A stretch of 64,000 nucleotides of DNA, taken from NCBI RefSeq assembly GCF_000716785.1, contig NZ_JNYY01000006.1, forward strand, positions 248,001 to 312,000. Reading direction: 5' to 3'. This DNA comes from Amycolatopsis vancoresmycina (GTDB lineage Bacteria; Actinomycetota; Actinomycetes; Mycobacteriales; Pseudonocardiaceae). Positions 1 to 8,589 of this stretch are shown in pieces (within the stretch, counting starts at the first letter, position 1; the number at the start of each line of letters is the position of its first letter). Made by a program: the position numbers and the translations under genes. The notes below the pieces were generated by a model. It did no database searches. It saw only the letters and a list, made by a program, of their open reading frames with translations, and had not been told where the DNA came from.

Positions 1-720
1 TACACCTTCTCCGACATCAGCCGCGCGCTGCAGGACGCGACCGCGAAGATCGGTCATATCATCCGGAACCCCTCCGGCGAGGTCACCCAGGTCCAGCAGA
101 CCGACCGGGACAAGGCGCCGCTGATCCAGCGCGGCCAGGCCGGCAACGCCATCTTCTTCGGCTTCCCCGAGCCGGTGGCCGACGACGCCCTGATCGTCGA
201 CGGCATCGAGACGCTGTCCGAGCGCGCGGTCAAGGAGCTGTGCGACTTCCTGCCGGCGAACGGCTCGGACGACGGCGCACTCGACGCCGTGCTGCTGCAG
301 CGCGACACCGTCCGCAACGCGGTGAGCGACATCGTCAACGCCGTCGCCAAGAACGCGGGCATCGGGATGGCGCTGACCCCGACCGCCGGCGAGCAGGTCA
401 CCCGCAGCATGACCACCGAGCAGGCCCGGATCCTGCAGGGCAGCCTCCGCGAGTCCCGCGAAGAGGTCGGCTACGAGACCGTCCGCGGGCGGCTCGACGG
501 CGTCCGCACCCGGCGGCGGATCTTCTACCTCGACCGCGAGTCGGGCGGCACGATCCAGGGCGCGGTGGCCCCGGACCTGCTCGACCAGATCAAGGAGAAC
601 CTCGACCGCCCGGTGACCGCCCGGTTGCGCGTCGTGCGCACGACGACGATCGACGGCCGCCGCGGCCGGCCCGTCTTCGAGCTGCTCGAAATCACCCCGG
701 AAGTCAGCCTTTTCGACTGA
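1..720 (+). CDS. Hypothetical protein, 5' end outside the window
   Basis: The reading frame is open from base 1 and stops at 718-720, so at least 239 C-terminal residues are present and the true start lies upstream. I do not recognise the family. The visible part is soluble and charged, with no signal peptide or membrane segment. It has an acidic, leucine-rich middle followed by an Arg-rich segment and a final stretch that looks like beta strands (VTARLRVVRTTTIDGRRGRP) ending in SLFD. A weak hairpin follows the stop. The next gene is on the same strand but 306 bases away, so it is probably a separate unit. No function can be assigned. Confidence 0.75.
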   Translation, partial: YTFSDISRALQDATAKIGHIIRNPSGEVTQVQQTDRDKAPLIQRGQAGNAIFFGFPEPVADDALIVDGIETLSERAVKELCDFLPANGSDDGALDAVLLQRDTVRNAVSDIVNAVAKNAGIGMALTPTAGEQVTRSMTTEQARILQGSLRESREEVGYETVRGRLDGVRTRRRIFYLDRESGGTIQGAVAPDLLDQIKENLDRPVTARLRVVRTTTIDGRRGRPVFELLEITPEVSLFD

Positions 721-753
721 GAAGTCCGGTCTGCGACTTTCGTCTTGAACGCT

Positions 754-780
754 GTGACCTACGGACGTCGTAGGCCTCAC
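754..780 (+). terminator. Weak hairpin after the first gene
   Basis: The arms GTGA-CCTACG and CGTAGG-(CC)-TCAC can pair around a 5-base loop, 34 bases after the stop at 720. There is no T-run, so termination is inferred from position only. The rest of the 721-1026 gap becomes A+T-richer from about 900 onward, as expected for the promoter region of the next gene, but I see no convincing -35/-10 pair. Confidence 0.3.
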
Positions 781-1026
781 AGTGGTGCCGGGAGGTCTGT
801 CCGGTATTTACGATACCCGCTGCGAGGTCGCAAAAGGCCGTGCCGAACAGTGGGACCTCCGATATTCGTCCCATTGATCATCGGGTCACACCCTGCCCAC
901 GATGTCAGGAAATATCGATACCTGGCCCGAAATGGTGGGACAATGACTTTTTCCAGAATGTAACAATTTCGTTCGGGGCCACACTTATGGGTTAACGTCG
1001 TCGCACTCCCACCCGAAGGGGTCCGC

Positions 1027-1692
1027 ATGATGACCGACCCGCAGTACCCCCAGGCCGCCGCGCGCCACGGAAGACCCGCGCCGCCGGTGACGGCCACGGA
1101 GCGTCGTCGCGCCAATGCGAAGCCCGGGCGGAACATCCTGGCGATCGTCGGCCTGCTGCTCGCCGTGGCTGCGCTGGTCGTCACGTTCGTCCCGGATGTC
1201 GAGTTCGTGGCGTGGCCGCTGGGCGGGCTCGGGCTGGTGCTCGCGGTCGCCGGGCTGGTCCAGGCCAAGAAGGGCGCCATGGGCGACCGCGGGCTGGCGC
1301 TCACCGCCACCGCCGTCTCGGTCGCGGCCCTGCTCACGACGGCCGGGATGCTGCTGTACTCGACCTTCTTCAGCGGCGGCGAGTCCGGGCTGCACCTGCC
1401 CGCGGTGGCCGGCGACAAGCACGCCGTCACCTTCCAGGTCACCTCGGCCGGTGGCGCGACGGTCCGCTACGGCAGCCTCAACGACCAGCGCACCGAAAAC
1501 GCGCCGGCGAGCACCGACGCCTGGCAGGGCCAGGCTTCGTACAACAATGGCTCGTACCTGTTGACGCTGACCGCGGACACGCGAAATGCGGATGTCACGA
1601 ACGAAATCAAGTGCGCCATTCTGGTCGACGGCAAGAAGGTCGCGGAAAACACCGGGACGACGATCGCGCTCTGCACGGCGAACGTGGGCTGA
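1027..1692 (+). CDS. Small membrane protein with MmpS-like outer domain
   Basis: A 221-residue protein. A short Pro/Arg-rich cytoplasmic N-terminus is followed by three hydrophobic helices (roughly residues 35-55, 60-83 and 92-115), like DUF4190-type small membrane proteins. The C-terminal 100 residues are outside the membrane and contain a strand-rich segment (VTFQVTSAGGATVRYG, then a paired GSYLLTLTAD and CAILVDGKKV) resembling the MmpS/transport-accessory fold, with two cysteines that could pair. The start is ATG at 1027, preceded by GAAGGGG at good spacing. It stands alone and a hairpin follows. The function is unknown; a role in envelope transport or stress would be a guess from the MmpS resemblance. 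Confidence 0.7.
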   Translation: MMTDPQYPQAAARHGRPAPPVTATERRRANAKPGRNILAIVGLLLAVAALVVTFVPDVEFVAWPLGGLGLVLAVAGLVQAKKGAMGDRGLALTATAVSVAALLTTAGMLLYSTFFSGGESGLHLPAVAGDKHAVTFQVTSAGGATVRYGSLNDQRTENAPASTDAWQGQASYNNGSYLLTLTADTRNADVTNEIKCAILVDGKKVAENTGTTIALCTANVG

Positions 1693-1730
1693 GCGCCTGG
1701 CGACCGGCCGGCCTACCCCCATCTCGGCCG

Positions 1731-1767
1731 GCCGGGCCGCCACGAGCCGCTCCTGGCGGCTCCCGGC
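1731..1767 (+). terminator. Hairpin terminator after the membrane protein
   Basis: The arms GCCGGGCCGCCA and TGGCGG-CT-CCCGGC form a 12-bp G+C-rich stem with a two-base bulge and an 11-base loop, 38 bases after the stop at 1692. This is a typical actinobacterial terminator without a U-run. Confidence 0.55.
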
Positions 1768-1876
1768 CCCGCCGCGGTTTCCCGCGCGGGGCCCGGCACC
1801 GGCGTCTCAGCCTGCCCCTCCCCTAGGGCTCAGCCGGCACCGCCGAACCTACGCGGACGCCGCCCGCGCCCACTAA

Positions 1877-1893
1877 GAATCCACTAAGGATTC
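1877..1893 (-). terminator. Short hairpin after the SARP-like gene
   Basis: GAATCC-ACTAA-GGATTC is a perfect 6-bp stem, 50 bases beyond the leftward gene's stop at 1943. The local sequence also contains a direct repeat CCACTAAG. Termination is inferred from position. Confidence 0.3.
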
Positions 1894-1942
1894 AGCGCGC
1901 GGACAGCTGCCGTGACCCATTCGCAACCGAGCCGGAAAAACC

Positions 1943-4690
1943 TCACTGGAGGTCGGCGAGTTCGGCACGGACTTCACCGACGAGCTTCGGGTGCACCCGC
2001 TCGTAAATGCGCACGCACAACGCCAGTTGTTCCCGCGCGCCGTCGATGTCGCCGCGGGCGCGCAGCACCCGGCCCAGCGTCAGCCGCAGCCCGCCCTCGC
2101 GCGCGACGAACCCGCGGCTGATCGCGAGGTCGATCGCCTCCCAGACGTCCCGCTCGGCCGTCTCCAGGTCACCGGCGCGGAGGCTGAGCTCGGCCAGCCG
2201 GTCCAGCGCGACGACGACCCGGTCGTCGTCGCCGAGTTCGCGGTCGATCCGCAGGCCGGCGCGCTGGTGGGCGATCGCGTCGGTGAGCCGGCCCGCCCGC
2301 TTCTCCGCCTGCGCGCAGCTGCTGAGCGCCTGGCCCCGCAGGGTGACGTCGGGGGCCTCCGCCACGGCCTTCGTGAGCCGCTCGACGGCCTTTCCGTGCT
2401 CGCCGAGCCGGCTCAGCGCCCGCCCGAGGTGCAGGTCCACCGCCGTGTCCAGCCGCCGGTCGGCCAGCGGCCCGGCGAGCTCCGCGGCCCGTTCGGCGTC
2501 CGCGAGCCCGTACCCCGGCAGCTCGAAGGTCAGCGCGATCTCGCACCGGGCGAGCCGCAGCCAGCACTGCCCGGCGACGTCGCCCGCGGCTTCGGCGGCG
2601 GCGACCCCGAGGTCGGCCGTGCGCGTCCACTCGTCGAGCAGCGGGCAGGCGACCCGGTAGGTGTGCCCGAGCCGGGCCAGCCGCCAGACGTCGTCGTGGC
2701 GGCCCGCGGCGTACGCGGCGTCGAGCACCGCGAGCAGGTTCGGCCACTCGGCCGCGAACCAGTCGTGCGCCTCGTCGAAGCCGCGCAGCGGCGGCATCGC
2801 GTCCTCGGCGAGCACGTTCGAGAAGTCGAGCGGGTCGGCGACCCGGCCCAGCAGGCGCCGCGCCCGGTCGGCCGCCGCCTGGTAGTAGCGGATCGTCCAG
2901 CCCAGCGCCTCGTCGCGGTCCTTCTCCCCGAGCTCCTGCTCCACGAGCTCGCGCAGGTACAGGCAGACGAGGTCGTGCGGCACGAAGACGTCCCGCTCGG
3001 TCTCGGTGATGAGGTTGTGCGCGGCCAGCGCGCGCAGCCGCCGCCGGGCCTCGGCCACCGGGAGCTGCGCGACCGCGGCCATCAGGTGCGGCCCGACCAG
3101 CACCCCGGGGATCGCGCCCAGCTGCAGGAACGTCTCGGCGATCTCGCCGGGCAGCCCGCGGAAGGAGACGTCGAAGGCCGCGCGCACGCTGTCGTCGGCG
3201 CCGTCGACCTGCAGTCCCGCCAGCCGGGTGCGTTCGTTGCCGAGCTCGTCGACGAGCTCCTCGGCGGTCCGCTGCGTGCTCGCCGAGAGCCGGGCGCCCG
3301 CGATCCGCAGCGCCAGCGGGAGGTAGCCGCACAGCCGCGCGAGGGCGTGGTTGAGGCTGGCCGGGCCGGCGAGCTCCTCGATGAGCTGCACGGCGTCGTC
3401 GGGTGCGAGGGTGCCGAGGACGCGCTGCTTGGCCGCGTTCGACACGGCGAGCCCGTCGAGGCGCGAGCGGCTGGTCACCACGGTCATCGTCCGCGCGCTC
3501 GGCGGCAGCAGCGGGCGCACCTGCTCGGCGGTGCGGGCGTCGTCGAGCAGCACCAGCATCCGCCGTCCGGCGATCAGCGACCGGTACAGCGCGACGCGTT
3601 CGTGCAGCAGCTCCGGGATCTTCGCGGTGTCGACGCCGAGGCCGAGCAGGAACTGCGTGAGCAGCTCGGCCGGCTCCAGCGGCGGGTGGTGCGGGTCGAA
3701 GCCGCGCAGGCACGCGAACAGCACGCCGTCCGGGAACCGGGCCGCGATCCGGTGCGCCCACCACACGACCAGCGTGCTCTTGCCGACCCCGGCGGTGCCG
3801 GTGACCACCGCGATCGTCGTCTCCCCGGCTTCGACCCGGGTGACCAGGCCGTCGAGCCAGGCCAGCTCCTCGGTGCGCCCGGCCAGGCTGGGCACCGCGG
3901 CGGGCAGCTGCGAAATCGCTCTCGCCGGCTCGCCGCCGGTGGCCGGGGCGACGACGTCGCGGGCCGGGAGGTCGTCGTTGAGCACCCGTTCGTGCAGCCA
4001 GCGCAGCTCGGCGCCGGGTTCGACGCCGAGGGTGCGCAGCGTCGCGCGGGAGACGGTCCGGTACAGCTCGAGCGCGTCCCCGCGGCGGCCGGCGTGGTAC
4101 AGCGCCCGCATCAGCTGGCCCGCCGTCCGCTCGGACAGCGGGTCGGCCCGGACGATCGGGCTGAGCTCGACGATCAGCTCCGCGTGCCGGCCGAGTTCGA
4201 GGTCGGCGTCGACGCGGGCGCCGTGCACGGCGAGGCGGAGGTCCTCCAGCTCGGGCGCCCGCAGGGAGTCCGGCACCCCGCCCAGCGCGGGGCCCTGCCA
4301 CAGCGCGAGCGCTTCGGCGAGCAGCGCGGCCGCCACCTCCGGGGTGGCCAGCGACGCGCGGTCCAGCAGCGTGCGCGCCCGGTGGACGTCGATCCGGTCG
4401 GGTTCGACGTCCAGCCGGTAGCCCGGCGGGGTGGTGAGGATGCTCGGCCCGTCGAGCTCGCGCAGGATCCGGCGCAGGTGCGAGACGTTGCCGTGGACGA
4501 TGGTCCGGGCGGTCGCGGGCGGGTCGTGGCCCCACAGCGCGTCGATGATCTCGTCGAGCCCGACGACCTTGCCGGGCTTGAGCGCCAGCAGCGCGAGCAG
4601 GCCGCGGACGCCGGGGCCGCCGATCGGGACGGGGTCGTCGCCGTGGAACAGCTGGACGGGCCCGAGCAGCTGGAGTCGGGTCCGGGCCAT
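1943..4690 (-). CDS. AfsR/SARP-family regulator (BTAD, NB-ARC, TPR)
   Basis: A 915-residue transcriptional regulator of the AfsR/DnrI/RedD type. An OmpR-like winged-helix DNA-binding domain (residues 1-95, with the loop VHGNVSHLRRILREL) is followed by a bacterial transcriptional activation domain with helical repeats (about 100-240). An NB-ARC/STAND ATPase comes next, with Walker A GTAGVGKST at 298-306 and a Walker B-like LVLLDD. The C-terminus is rich in TPR-like Ala/Leu/Arg helices. The start is ATG 4690, preceded by GGGGAGGTGGG; the open frame runs on 306 bases upstream but through the repeat array. Such proteins often control specialised metabolism or stress genes by nucleotide-dependent assembly. 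No biosynthetic cluster is adjacent, so its targets are unknown. Confidence 0.9.
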   Translation of the reverse strand: MARTRLQLLGPVQLFHGDDPVPIGGPGVRGLLALLALKPGKVVGLDEIIDALWGHDPPATARTIVHGNVSHLRRILRELDGPSILTTPPGYRLDVEPDRIDVHRARTLLDRASLATPEVAAALLAEALALWQGPALGGVPDSLRAPELEDLRLAVHGARVDADLELGRHAELIVELSPIVRADPLSERTAGQLMRALYHAGRRGDALELYRTVSRATLRTLGVEPGAELRWLHERVLNDDLPARDVVAPATGGEPARAISQLPAAVPSLAGRTEELAWLDGLVTRVEAGETTIAVVTGTAGVGKSTLVVWWAHRIAARFPDGVLFACLRGFDPHHPPLEPAELLTQFLLGLGVDTAKIPELLHERVALYRSLIAGRRMLVLLDDARTAEQVRPLLPPSARTMTVVTSRSRLDGLAVSNAAKQRVLGTLAPDDAVQLIEELAGPASLNHALARLCGYLPLALRIAGARLSASTQRTAEELVDELGNERTRLAGLQVDGADDSVRAAFDVSFRGLPGEIAETFLQLGAIPGVLVGPHLMAAVAQLPVAEARRRLRALAAHNLITETERDVFVPHDLVCLYLRELVEQELGEKDRDEALGWTIRYYQAAADRARRLLGRVADPLDFSNVLAEDAMPPLRGFDEAHDWFAAEWPNLLAVLDAAYAAGRHDDVWRLARLGHTYRVACPLLDEWTRTADLGVAAAEAAGDVAGQCWLRLARCEIALTFELPGYGLADAERAAELAGPLADRRLDTAVDLHLGRALSRLGEHGKAVERLTKAVAEAPDVTLRGQALSSCAQAEKRAGRLTDAIAHQRAGLRIDRELGDDDRVVVALDRLAELSLRAGDLETAERDVWEAIDLAISRGFVAREGGLRLTLGRVLRARGDIDGAREQLALCVRIYERVHPKLVGEVRAELADLQ

Positions 4691-4871
4691 GCGCGCGCCC
4701 ACCTCCCCGGTTCCACGGTGTGCCGGCGTCGCCCCCGCCGGAAAAGTCAACCTACCGTGCCCGGGGGACGGCGAATACCACCCGGCCGGGCCGGGACCAG
4801 GACGTTTCGTAGCGCTGCGGATTCCGCGGCCCCGGCGTCCGGGCCGTGCGGCTTCCTCCGCATTACCCGAC

Positions 4872-4985
4872 CGGACGACACGCGTACCCCGGCGGACGAC
4901 ACGGTGCACCCGGCCGGGCCCCGCGTGTCGTCCATCCGGGTACGCGTGTCGGCCACGTGGGTACGCGTGCCGTCCGCCGGGGTAC
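4872..4985. repeat. Inverted array of 21-bp units
   Basis: Two head-to-tail 21-base units (4872-4892 and 4893-4913), each starting CGGACGACAC, face three units in the opposite orientation. The reversed cores GCGTGTCG, GCGTGTCG and GCGTGCCG begin at 4923, 4944 and 4965, exactly 21 bases apart. The array fills much of the 546-base gap between the SARP-like gene and ectD. A terminator hairpin lies next to it, and the rest of the gap (4691-4860 and 5036-5236) shows no gene. The function is unknown. Confidence 0.75.
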
Positions 4986-4996
4986 CGACATGACAA

Positions 4997-5035
4997 GACC
5001 CCGTACCACCGGTCCCGATCCGGTGGTACGGGGTC
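4997..5035 (-). terminator. Strong hairpin terminator of the ect operon
   Basis: A perfect 16-bp stem, GACCCCGTACCACCGG paired with its complement, has a 7-base loop and lies about 200 bases downstream of the ectD stop. On the transcribed strand it is followed by TTGTCAT. It separates the ectoine operon from the promoter region of the SARP-like gene. Confidence 0.75.
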
Positions 5036-5236
5036 GTGCTGAAACTTCCGGCCGGGCCGCCAGGGGGCCGGTCCGCCCGTCCGTCGCCGTGGACAGCCGG
5101 GCGGGTGTGCTCACCCCGAGCGAAGCACCCGCCGCCGGTCGTCCGCGAAGACGTGTTGCGCGGACCACACGCCCGCACGGTGGTCGACACGGTAACAAAG
5201 CGCACCGGGTCAGTCACCGGGGGGTCAGTGAATCTT

Positions 5237-6139
5237 TCAGCGCGTGATCGGCGCCGGGTTGCGGCCCGCGATGAACGCCGGCCGCCGGGAACTCGCCGCG
5301 AACGGCTCCTGCAGGGCGTTCTCCACGCTGTTGAACACCAGGAAGATGTTCGAGCGCGGGTACGGGGTGATGTTGTTGCCGGAGCCGTGCATGATGTTCG
5401 AGTCGAACCACAGCGCCGAGCCCGCCTGGCCGGTGAACTGGTCGATGCCGTGCTCGGCCGCCATCTTCGTGATGTCGTCCTCGCTCGGCACGCCCACCCG
5501 CTGGTCCTTGAGCGAGCTCTTGTAGTTGTCGTCCGGCGTCTCACCGGCGCACTGGACGAACGTCCGGTGCGAACCCGGCATGATCATCAGGCCGCCGTTG
5601 AACGGGTAGTTGTCGGTCAGCGCGATGGAGCAGCTGACCGCCCGCGGCGACGGCATGCCGTCCTCCGCGTGCCAGGTTTCGAAGTCCGAGTGCCAGTAGA
5701 ACCCGGTGCCCTTGAAGCCGGGCATGTAGTTGACGCGGCTCTGGTGGATGTACACCTCGGAGCCGAGCAGCTGCCGGGCCCGGTCCAGCACGCGCGGGTC
5801 GCGCACCAGCTCGGCGATCAGGTCCGAAATCTCGTGGACGTCGAAGATCGACCGGACCTCACCGGTCTTCGCCTCGGTGATCACCCGCTCGTCCTCGGCG
5901 AGCTCCCGGTCGGAGGACAGCCGCACCAGCTCCTGCCAGTACGCCTGGACTTCGCCGACCGAGAGCATGTCCTCGACCACGGTGTACCCGTTGGTCTCGT
6001 GGTTCGCCAGCGTGGCGGCGTCGATCGGGCCGTCGGCTTCGGTACCCCACACGGTGGGGTGCACGCGCGGCAGGTGGACCGGCGTACCGGTGATCCGGGT
6101 CGGGTAACCGTCGTCGACCCGGGTGTCCGTCAGCGTCAC
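5237..6139 (-). CDS. ectD: Ectoine hydroxylase
   Basis: A 300-residue Fe(II)/2-oxoglutarate dioxygenase of the PhyH superfamily, which converts ectoine to 5-hydroxyectoine in the cytoplasm. The facial metal triad is visible as H150 and D152 (FYWHSDFETW) and H251 (NIMHGSGNN). The family region around those metal residues is well conserved, followed by SNIFLVFNSVENAL. Length and start (ATG 6139) match known EctD. It lies 28 bases downstream of ectC, as the last gene of ectABCD, so both ectoine and hydroxyectoine are expected products under osmotic or heat stress. Confidence 0.97.
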   Translation of the reverse strand: MTLTDTRVDDGYPTRITGTPVHLPRVHPTVWGTEADGPIDAATLANHETNGYTVVEDMLSVGEVQAYWQELVRLSSDRELAEDERVITEAKTGEVRSIFDVHEISDLIAELVRDPRVLDRARQLLGSEVYIHQSRVNYMPGFKGTGFYWHSDFETWHAEDGMPSPRAVSCSIALTDNYPFNGGLMIMPGSHRTFVQCAGETPDDNYKSSLKDQRVGVPSEDDITKMAAEHGIDQFTGQAGSALWFDSNIMHGSGNNITPYPRSNIFLVFNSVENALQEPFAASSRRPAFIAGRNPAPITR

Positions 6140-6167
6140 GGGCTTCGCCTCCTGTTCCTCTCCGGTT

Positions 6168-6566
6168 TTACGCGTCCTCGGTGATCAGCGGGTACACGCC
6201 GTTTTCGTCGTGCACCTCGCGGCCGGTCACCGGCGGGTTGAACACGCACACGCACTTGATCTCGGTCTTCGGCCGGACCTGGTGCTTGTCGTGGTCGTTG
6301 AGCAGGTAGAGCGTGCCGGGCTTGAGCTCGTACACCTTGCCGGTGGCGAGGTCCTCGATCTCGCCCTCGCCGGAGGTGATGAACACCGCCTCGATGTGGT
6401 TGGCGTACCAGAAGTCGTTGACCGTCCCCGCGTAGAGCGTGGTCTCGTGCACCGAGAAGCCGACGCCCTCCTTGGCGAGGATGATCCGCTTGCTGCGCCA
6501 GTTCTCGGTCTTGATGTCGGCGTCGGTGTCGGTGATCTCGTCGAGTGTGCGGACGAGCACAGGCAA
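6168..6566 (-). CDS. ectC: L-ectoine synthase
   Basis: A 132-residue cupin-fold enzyme that cyclises N-gamma-acetyl-diaminobutyrate to ectoine, the last step of ectoine synthesis. It begins MPVLVRTLDEI and contains the family segments FSVHETTLYAGT, ANHIEAVFITSGEGEIED and GTLYLLNDHDKH, whose Glu, Tyr and His residues include the metal and substrate ligands of EctC. Length is standard. It sits 6 bases after ectB and 28 bases before ectD, consistent with one leftward operon. Confidence 0.97.
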   Translation of the reverse strand: MPVLVRTLDEITDTDADIKTENWRSKRIILAKEGVGFSVHETTLYAGTVNDFWYANHIEAVFITSGEGEIEDLATGKVYELKPGTLYLLNDHDKHQVRPKTEIKCVCVFNPPVTGREVHDENGVYPLITEDA

Positions 6567-6572
6567 ACTCCC

Positions 6573-7826
6573 TTACTTCTTGAGGACGGCCTTCACGGAC
6601 TCGTCGATGATCGACAGGCCCTGCGTCAGCTCGTCGTCGGTCAACGTCAACGGCGGCAGCAGCTTCATGACTTCGCCGTCCGGGCCGGAGGTTTCCATCA
6701 GCAGGCCGCGCGCAAACGCTTCCGCGCAGACCCGGCCGGCGAGGTCGCCGCTCCGGAACTCGATCCCGCGGGCGAGACCGCGGCCCTTGGCGAGCAGTTC
6801 CGCCTCGGGGTATGCCTCGACGATGCCGGAGAACGCGGCGGCGATGCGCTCGCCCTTCGCCTTGGTCGACTTCTCGAGCGCGTCGTCGCTCCAGTAGACG
6901 TCGATCGCTTCCTTGGCGGTGACGAACGCCGGGCTGATCCCGCGGAAGGTACCGTTGTGCTCGCCCGGCTCCCAGACGTCGAGCTCCGGCTTGATCAGCG
7001 TCAGCGCCATCGGGATGCCGTAGCCGCTGATGGACTTCGACAGGCAGACGATGTCCGGCGTGATCCCGGCGTCCTCGAAGGAGAAGAACGGCCCGGTGCG
7101 GCCGCAGCCCATCTGGACGTCGTCGAGGATCAGCAGGATGTTGTGGCGCTTGCAGAGATCGTCGAGGCCCTTCAGCCATTCCAGGCGCGCGGCGTTGATG
7201 CCGCCTTCGCCCTGCACGCCTTCGACGATCACCGCGGCCGGCTCGTTGAGCCCGCTGCCGGAGTCCTCGAGGAGCTTTTCGAAGTACAGGAAGTCCGGCA
7301 TCGCGCCGTCGAAGTACTTGTCGTACGGCATCGGGGTCGCGTGCACCAGCGGAACGCCGGCGCCGCCACGCTTCATCGAGTTGCCGGTGACCGACAACGC
7401 GCCCAGCGTCATGCCGTGGAAGGCGTTGGTGAAGTTGATGACCGACTCGCGGCCGGTCACCTTGCGCGCCAGCTTCAGCGCGGCCTCGACGGCGTTCGCG
7501 CCGCCCGGCCCGGGGAACACGACCTTGTAGCCGAGCCCGCGCGGGTCGAGGATCTTGTCGCGGAAGGTCTGCAGGAAGTCGCGCTTGGCCACGGTGAACA
7601 TGTCCAGGGCGTGGGTGACGCCGTCGCGCTGGATGTAGTCGACCAGCGCCTGCTTCAGCTGCGGGTTGTTGTGCCCGTAGTTGAGCGCGCCGGCCCCGGC
7701 GAAGAAGTCCAGATAGGGCTTCCCGCTCTCGTCGTAGAGGTGGCTGCCCTGCGCGCGGTCGAACACGACCGGCCAGCCGCGGCTGTAGCTGCGTACTTCG
7801 GATTCGAGCTCTTCGAAGATGCTCAT
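6573..7826 (-). CDS. ectB: Diaminobutyrate--2-oxoglutarate transaminase
   Basis: A 417-residue class III aminotransferase that makes L-2,4-diaminobutyrate from aspartate semialdehyde with glutamate as amino donor, the entry step to ectoine. The segment GPGGANAVEAALKLAR, the cofactor-stacking region NAFHGMTLGALSVTGN, the Asp of LILDDVQMGCGRTG and the PLP lysine K264 in CLSKSISGYG are all present. Length matches EctB. The start is ATG 7826, 15 bases after the ectA stop. Confidence 0.97.
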   Translation of the reverse strand: MSIFEELESEVRSYSRGWPVVFDRAQGSHLYDESGKPYLDFFAGAGALNYGHNNPQLKQALVDYIQRDGVTHALDMFTVAKRDFLQTFRDKILDPRGLGYKVVFPGPGGANAVEAALKLARKVTGRESVINFTNAFHGMTLGALSVTGNSMKRGGAGVPLVHATPMPYDKYFDGAMPDFLYFEKLLEDSGSGLNEPAAVIVEGVQGEGGINAARLEWLKGLDDLCKRHNILLILDDVQMGCGRTGPFFSFEDAGITPDIVCLSKSISGYGIPMALTLIKPELDVWEPGEHNGTFRGISPAFVTAKEAIDVYWSDDALEKSTKAKGERIAAAFSGIVEAYPEAELLAKGRGLARGIEFRSGDLAGRVCAEAFARGLLMETSGPDGEVMKLLPPLTLTDDELTQGLSIIDESVKAVLKK

Positions 7827-7841
7827 GTGTTTCTTTCTCTC

Positions 7842-8351
7842 CTAATCGCCCGGATTCGTCGGCGCCGTCAGCGGACCGATGCGGTAAAGCTCTTCCGGCA
7901 GGTGCCCGGCTTCGGGGAAATCCGCTCCCTCGAACAGCACACTGGTTTCCACGGCGGCGTTCCACCGCTTCGCGAACGACGTGAACAGCCGGATGGACGC
8001 CTCGTTGTCCGGGGTGATCGTGGTCTCGAGGTAACGCACGCCCTCGCTGACCAGGCGCGTGTACAGCGCGTCCAGCAGGGCCCCGGCCAGGCCCTTTCCC
8101 CGCTGGGAGCTGTCGACCGCGACCTGCCAGACGAGCGCGGCCGCCGGCTCGTCCGGTCTGCGGTAGGCGATGACGAAACCGACCGCCCTGCCATCCTCAC
8201 GCGCGACCACCGAAGACCCGGCGAAATCGCGGCACCACAGCATGTATGCGTACGGCGAGTTGAGATCGAGCTTGGCGGAATCACGCGCGATTCGCCACAG
8301 CTCCGCGCCGTCCGCCTTGGTCGGGGATTCGATCAAGTGCGTTACGGACAT
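7842..8351 (-). CDS. ectA: Diaminobutyrate acetyltransferase
   Basis: A 169-residue GNAT enzyme that acetylates L-2,4-diaminobutyrate for ectoine synthesis. Substrate-site residues lie in DLNSPYAYMLWCRDFAGSS, and the acetyl-CoA loop is in VAVDSSQRGKGLAGALL. The C-terminus ELYRIGPL is typical. The frame is open 97 codons further upstream, but the homologous region starts with MSVTHLIES, so ATG 8351 is chosen; the ribosome site there is weak. It is the first gene of ectABCD. A palindrome and a possible promoter lie upstream at 8429-8463. Confidence 0.94.
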   Translation of the reverse strand: MSVTHLIESPTKADGAELWRIARDSAKLDLNSPYAYMLWCRDFAGSSVVAREDGRAVGFVIAYRRPDEPAAALVWQVAVDSSQRGKGLAGALLDALYTRLVSEGVRYLETTITPDNEASIRLFTSFAKRWNAAVETSVLFEGADFPEAGHLPEELYRIGPLTAPTNPGD

Positions 8352-8428
8352 ACTCAGGAAACGTAACAGAGAATTTTCCGCCTGCCAGCGACGCAGCTCA
8401 CGACCCCCGCGGTGACCTGCAACGACGC

Positions 8429-8463
8429 GTTGTACCCGGTGAGCAGTCACACAAACATGTTTG
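8429..8463 (-). promoter_or_regulatory. Palindrome and possible promoter for ectABCD
   Basis: A perfect 12-bp palindrome CAAACATGTTTG at 8452-8463 ends exactly 17 bases from a possible -10 box TACAAC (8429-8434, leftward strand). The palindrome therefore lies where a -35 would be, suggesting an activator or repressor site. The start codon is about 70 bases further down. The match to a -35 consensus is poor, so the promoter is tentative; the palindrome is certain. Confidence 0.4.
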
Positions 8464-8589
8464 AAGTGGACGGTGCATGGGCACACGCGCGCCTGGGGCG
8501 CGGGCAGGTCGCCCGTGACCTCTTCGCACCATGACCCCAAACCGGGGTGATCGCAAGGCGACGGGCCGAAAACGACGCCGGCGAGTCGC

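Noticed and set aside
4872..4985. CRISPR array
   Set aside because: The units are contiguous 21-mers without unique spacers, and no cas genes are present. The same applies to 37435-37518.
1991..4993. A 1000-codon open frame on the + strand opposite the SARP-like gene
   Set aside because: Very high G+C leaves few stop codons in antisense frames. The translation is Arg/Val/Gln-rich with no recognisable domain, and the leftward gene is clearly real.
6123..8366. A long + strand frame opposite ectABCD
   Set aside because: It is antisense to four clearly identified genes and has no protein-like composition.
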